Shown here: in pieces, positions 11,131-11,146 of the stretch
Layout: the number at the start of each line of letters is the position of its first letter
How positions within the stretch are numbered: the first letter of the stretch is position 1
Source: CBDHHC01 sp050633205
GTDB taxonomy: Bacteria > Pseudomonadota > Alphaproteobacteria > Rhizobiales > CBDHHC01
Assembly (NCBI GenBank): GCA_050633205.1
Contig: JBOEGA010000174.1
Coordinates: 1-11,146, forward strand
Direction: 5' to 3'
DNA: 11,146 nucleotides
Notes under the pieces: generated by a model
What the model saw: the letters and a program-made list of their open reading frames with translations, nothing else
Databases searched by the model: none
What the model was told of the DNA's origin: nothing
Program-made: the position numbers and the translations under genes

Positions 11131-11146
11131 ACCATCATAAGGACCC

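Noticed and set aside
10914..11138. 74-codon - strand frame
   Set aside because: It spans the inverted-repeat element almost exactly, and the stem sequence itself explains the open frame. No ribosome site was seen.
10548..11146. CRISPR-like repeat structure
   Set aside because: The repeats here are inverted and only two-copy. No evenly spaced direct repeats with spacers occur.

Overview
The window reads as a stretch of alphaproteobacterial chromosome. Three things suggest this. The gene order is tRNA-Leu, tig, clpP, clpX, lon, hupB, tRNA-Val, tRNA-Asp. The ClpX Walker A is GPTGCGKT, with Cys where E. coli has Ser, which I recall from alphaproteobacterial ClpX. The base composition of the core genes is moderately low in GC, and genus cannot be named from this.

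Positions 1-8358 are the conserved half, and every confident gene lies on the + strand. It opens with the 3' end of a tRNA, then trigger factor (nascent-chain chaperone), ClpP (serine peptidase), ClpX (AAA+ unfoldase that feeds ClpP), Lon (AAA+ protease with its own Ser-Lys peptidase) and HU (nucleoid protein), and ends with tRNA-Val(TAC) and tRNA-Asp(GTC). Together these form a protein-quality-control cluster. The protease genes are not tightly packed: gaps of 348, 589, 294 and 413 nt separate them. The tig, clpX, lon and hupB genes each end in a good intrinsic terminator, so separate transcripts with their own leaders are likely. The leaders are rich in structure: a three-block duplication before clpP, a long hairpin with a competing terminator-like arm before clpX, an RpoH-like promoter plus an unannotated 53-codon ORF that overlaps the lon start as ATGA, and two hairpins before hupB.

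Positions 8359-11146 are an accessory-looking half beyond the tRNAs. They hold a doubtful small ORF on the - strand, a membrane-anchored metallo-beta-lactamase-fold hydrolase (+), and then about 1.4 kb of broken or small - strand genes separated by palindromic repeats. These are a HEAT-like C-terminal fragment, a putative small secreted protein with its own promoter, ribosome site and signal peptide, and an 80-residue gene remnant that begins exactly where a 214-bp inverted-repeat element ends. I see no CRISPR array, transposase, integrase or recognisable defence system.

The most original candidates are the lon-overlapping small ORF, the clpP and clpX leader structures, and the palindromic element beside the gene remnant. 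All coordinates and translations were worked by hand from the sequence. No database search or folding program was run.
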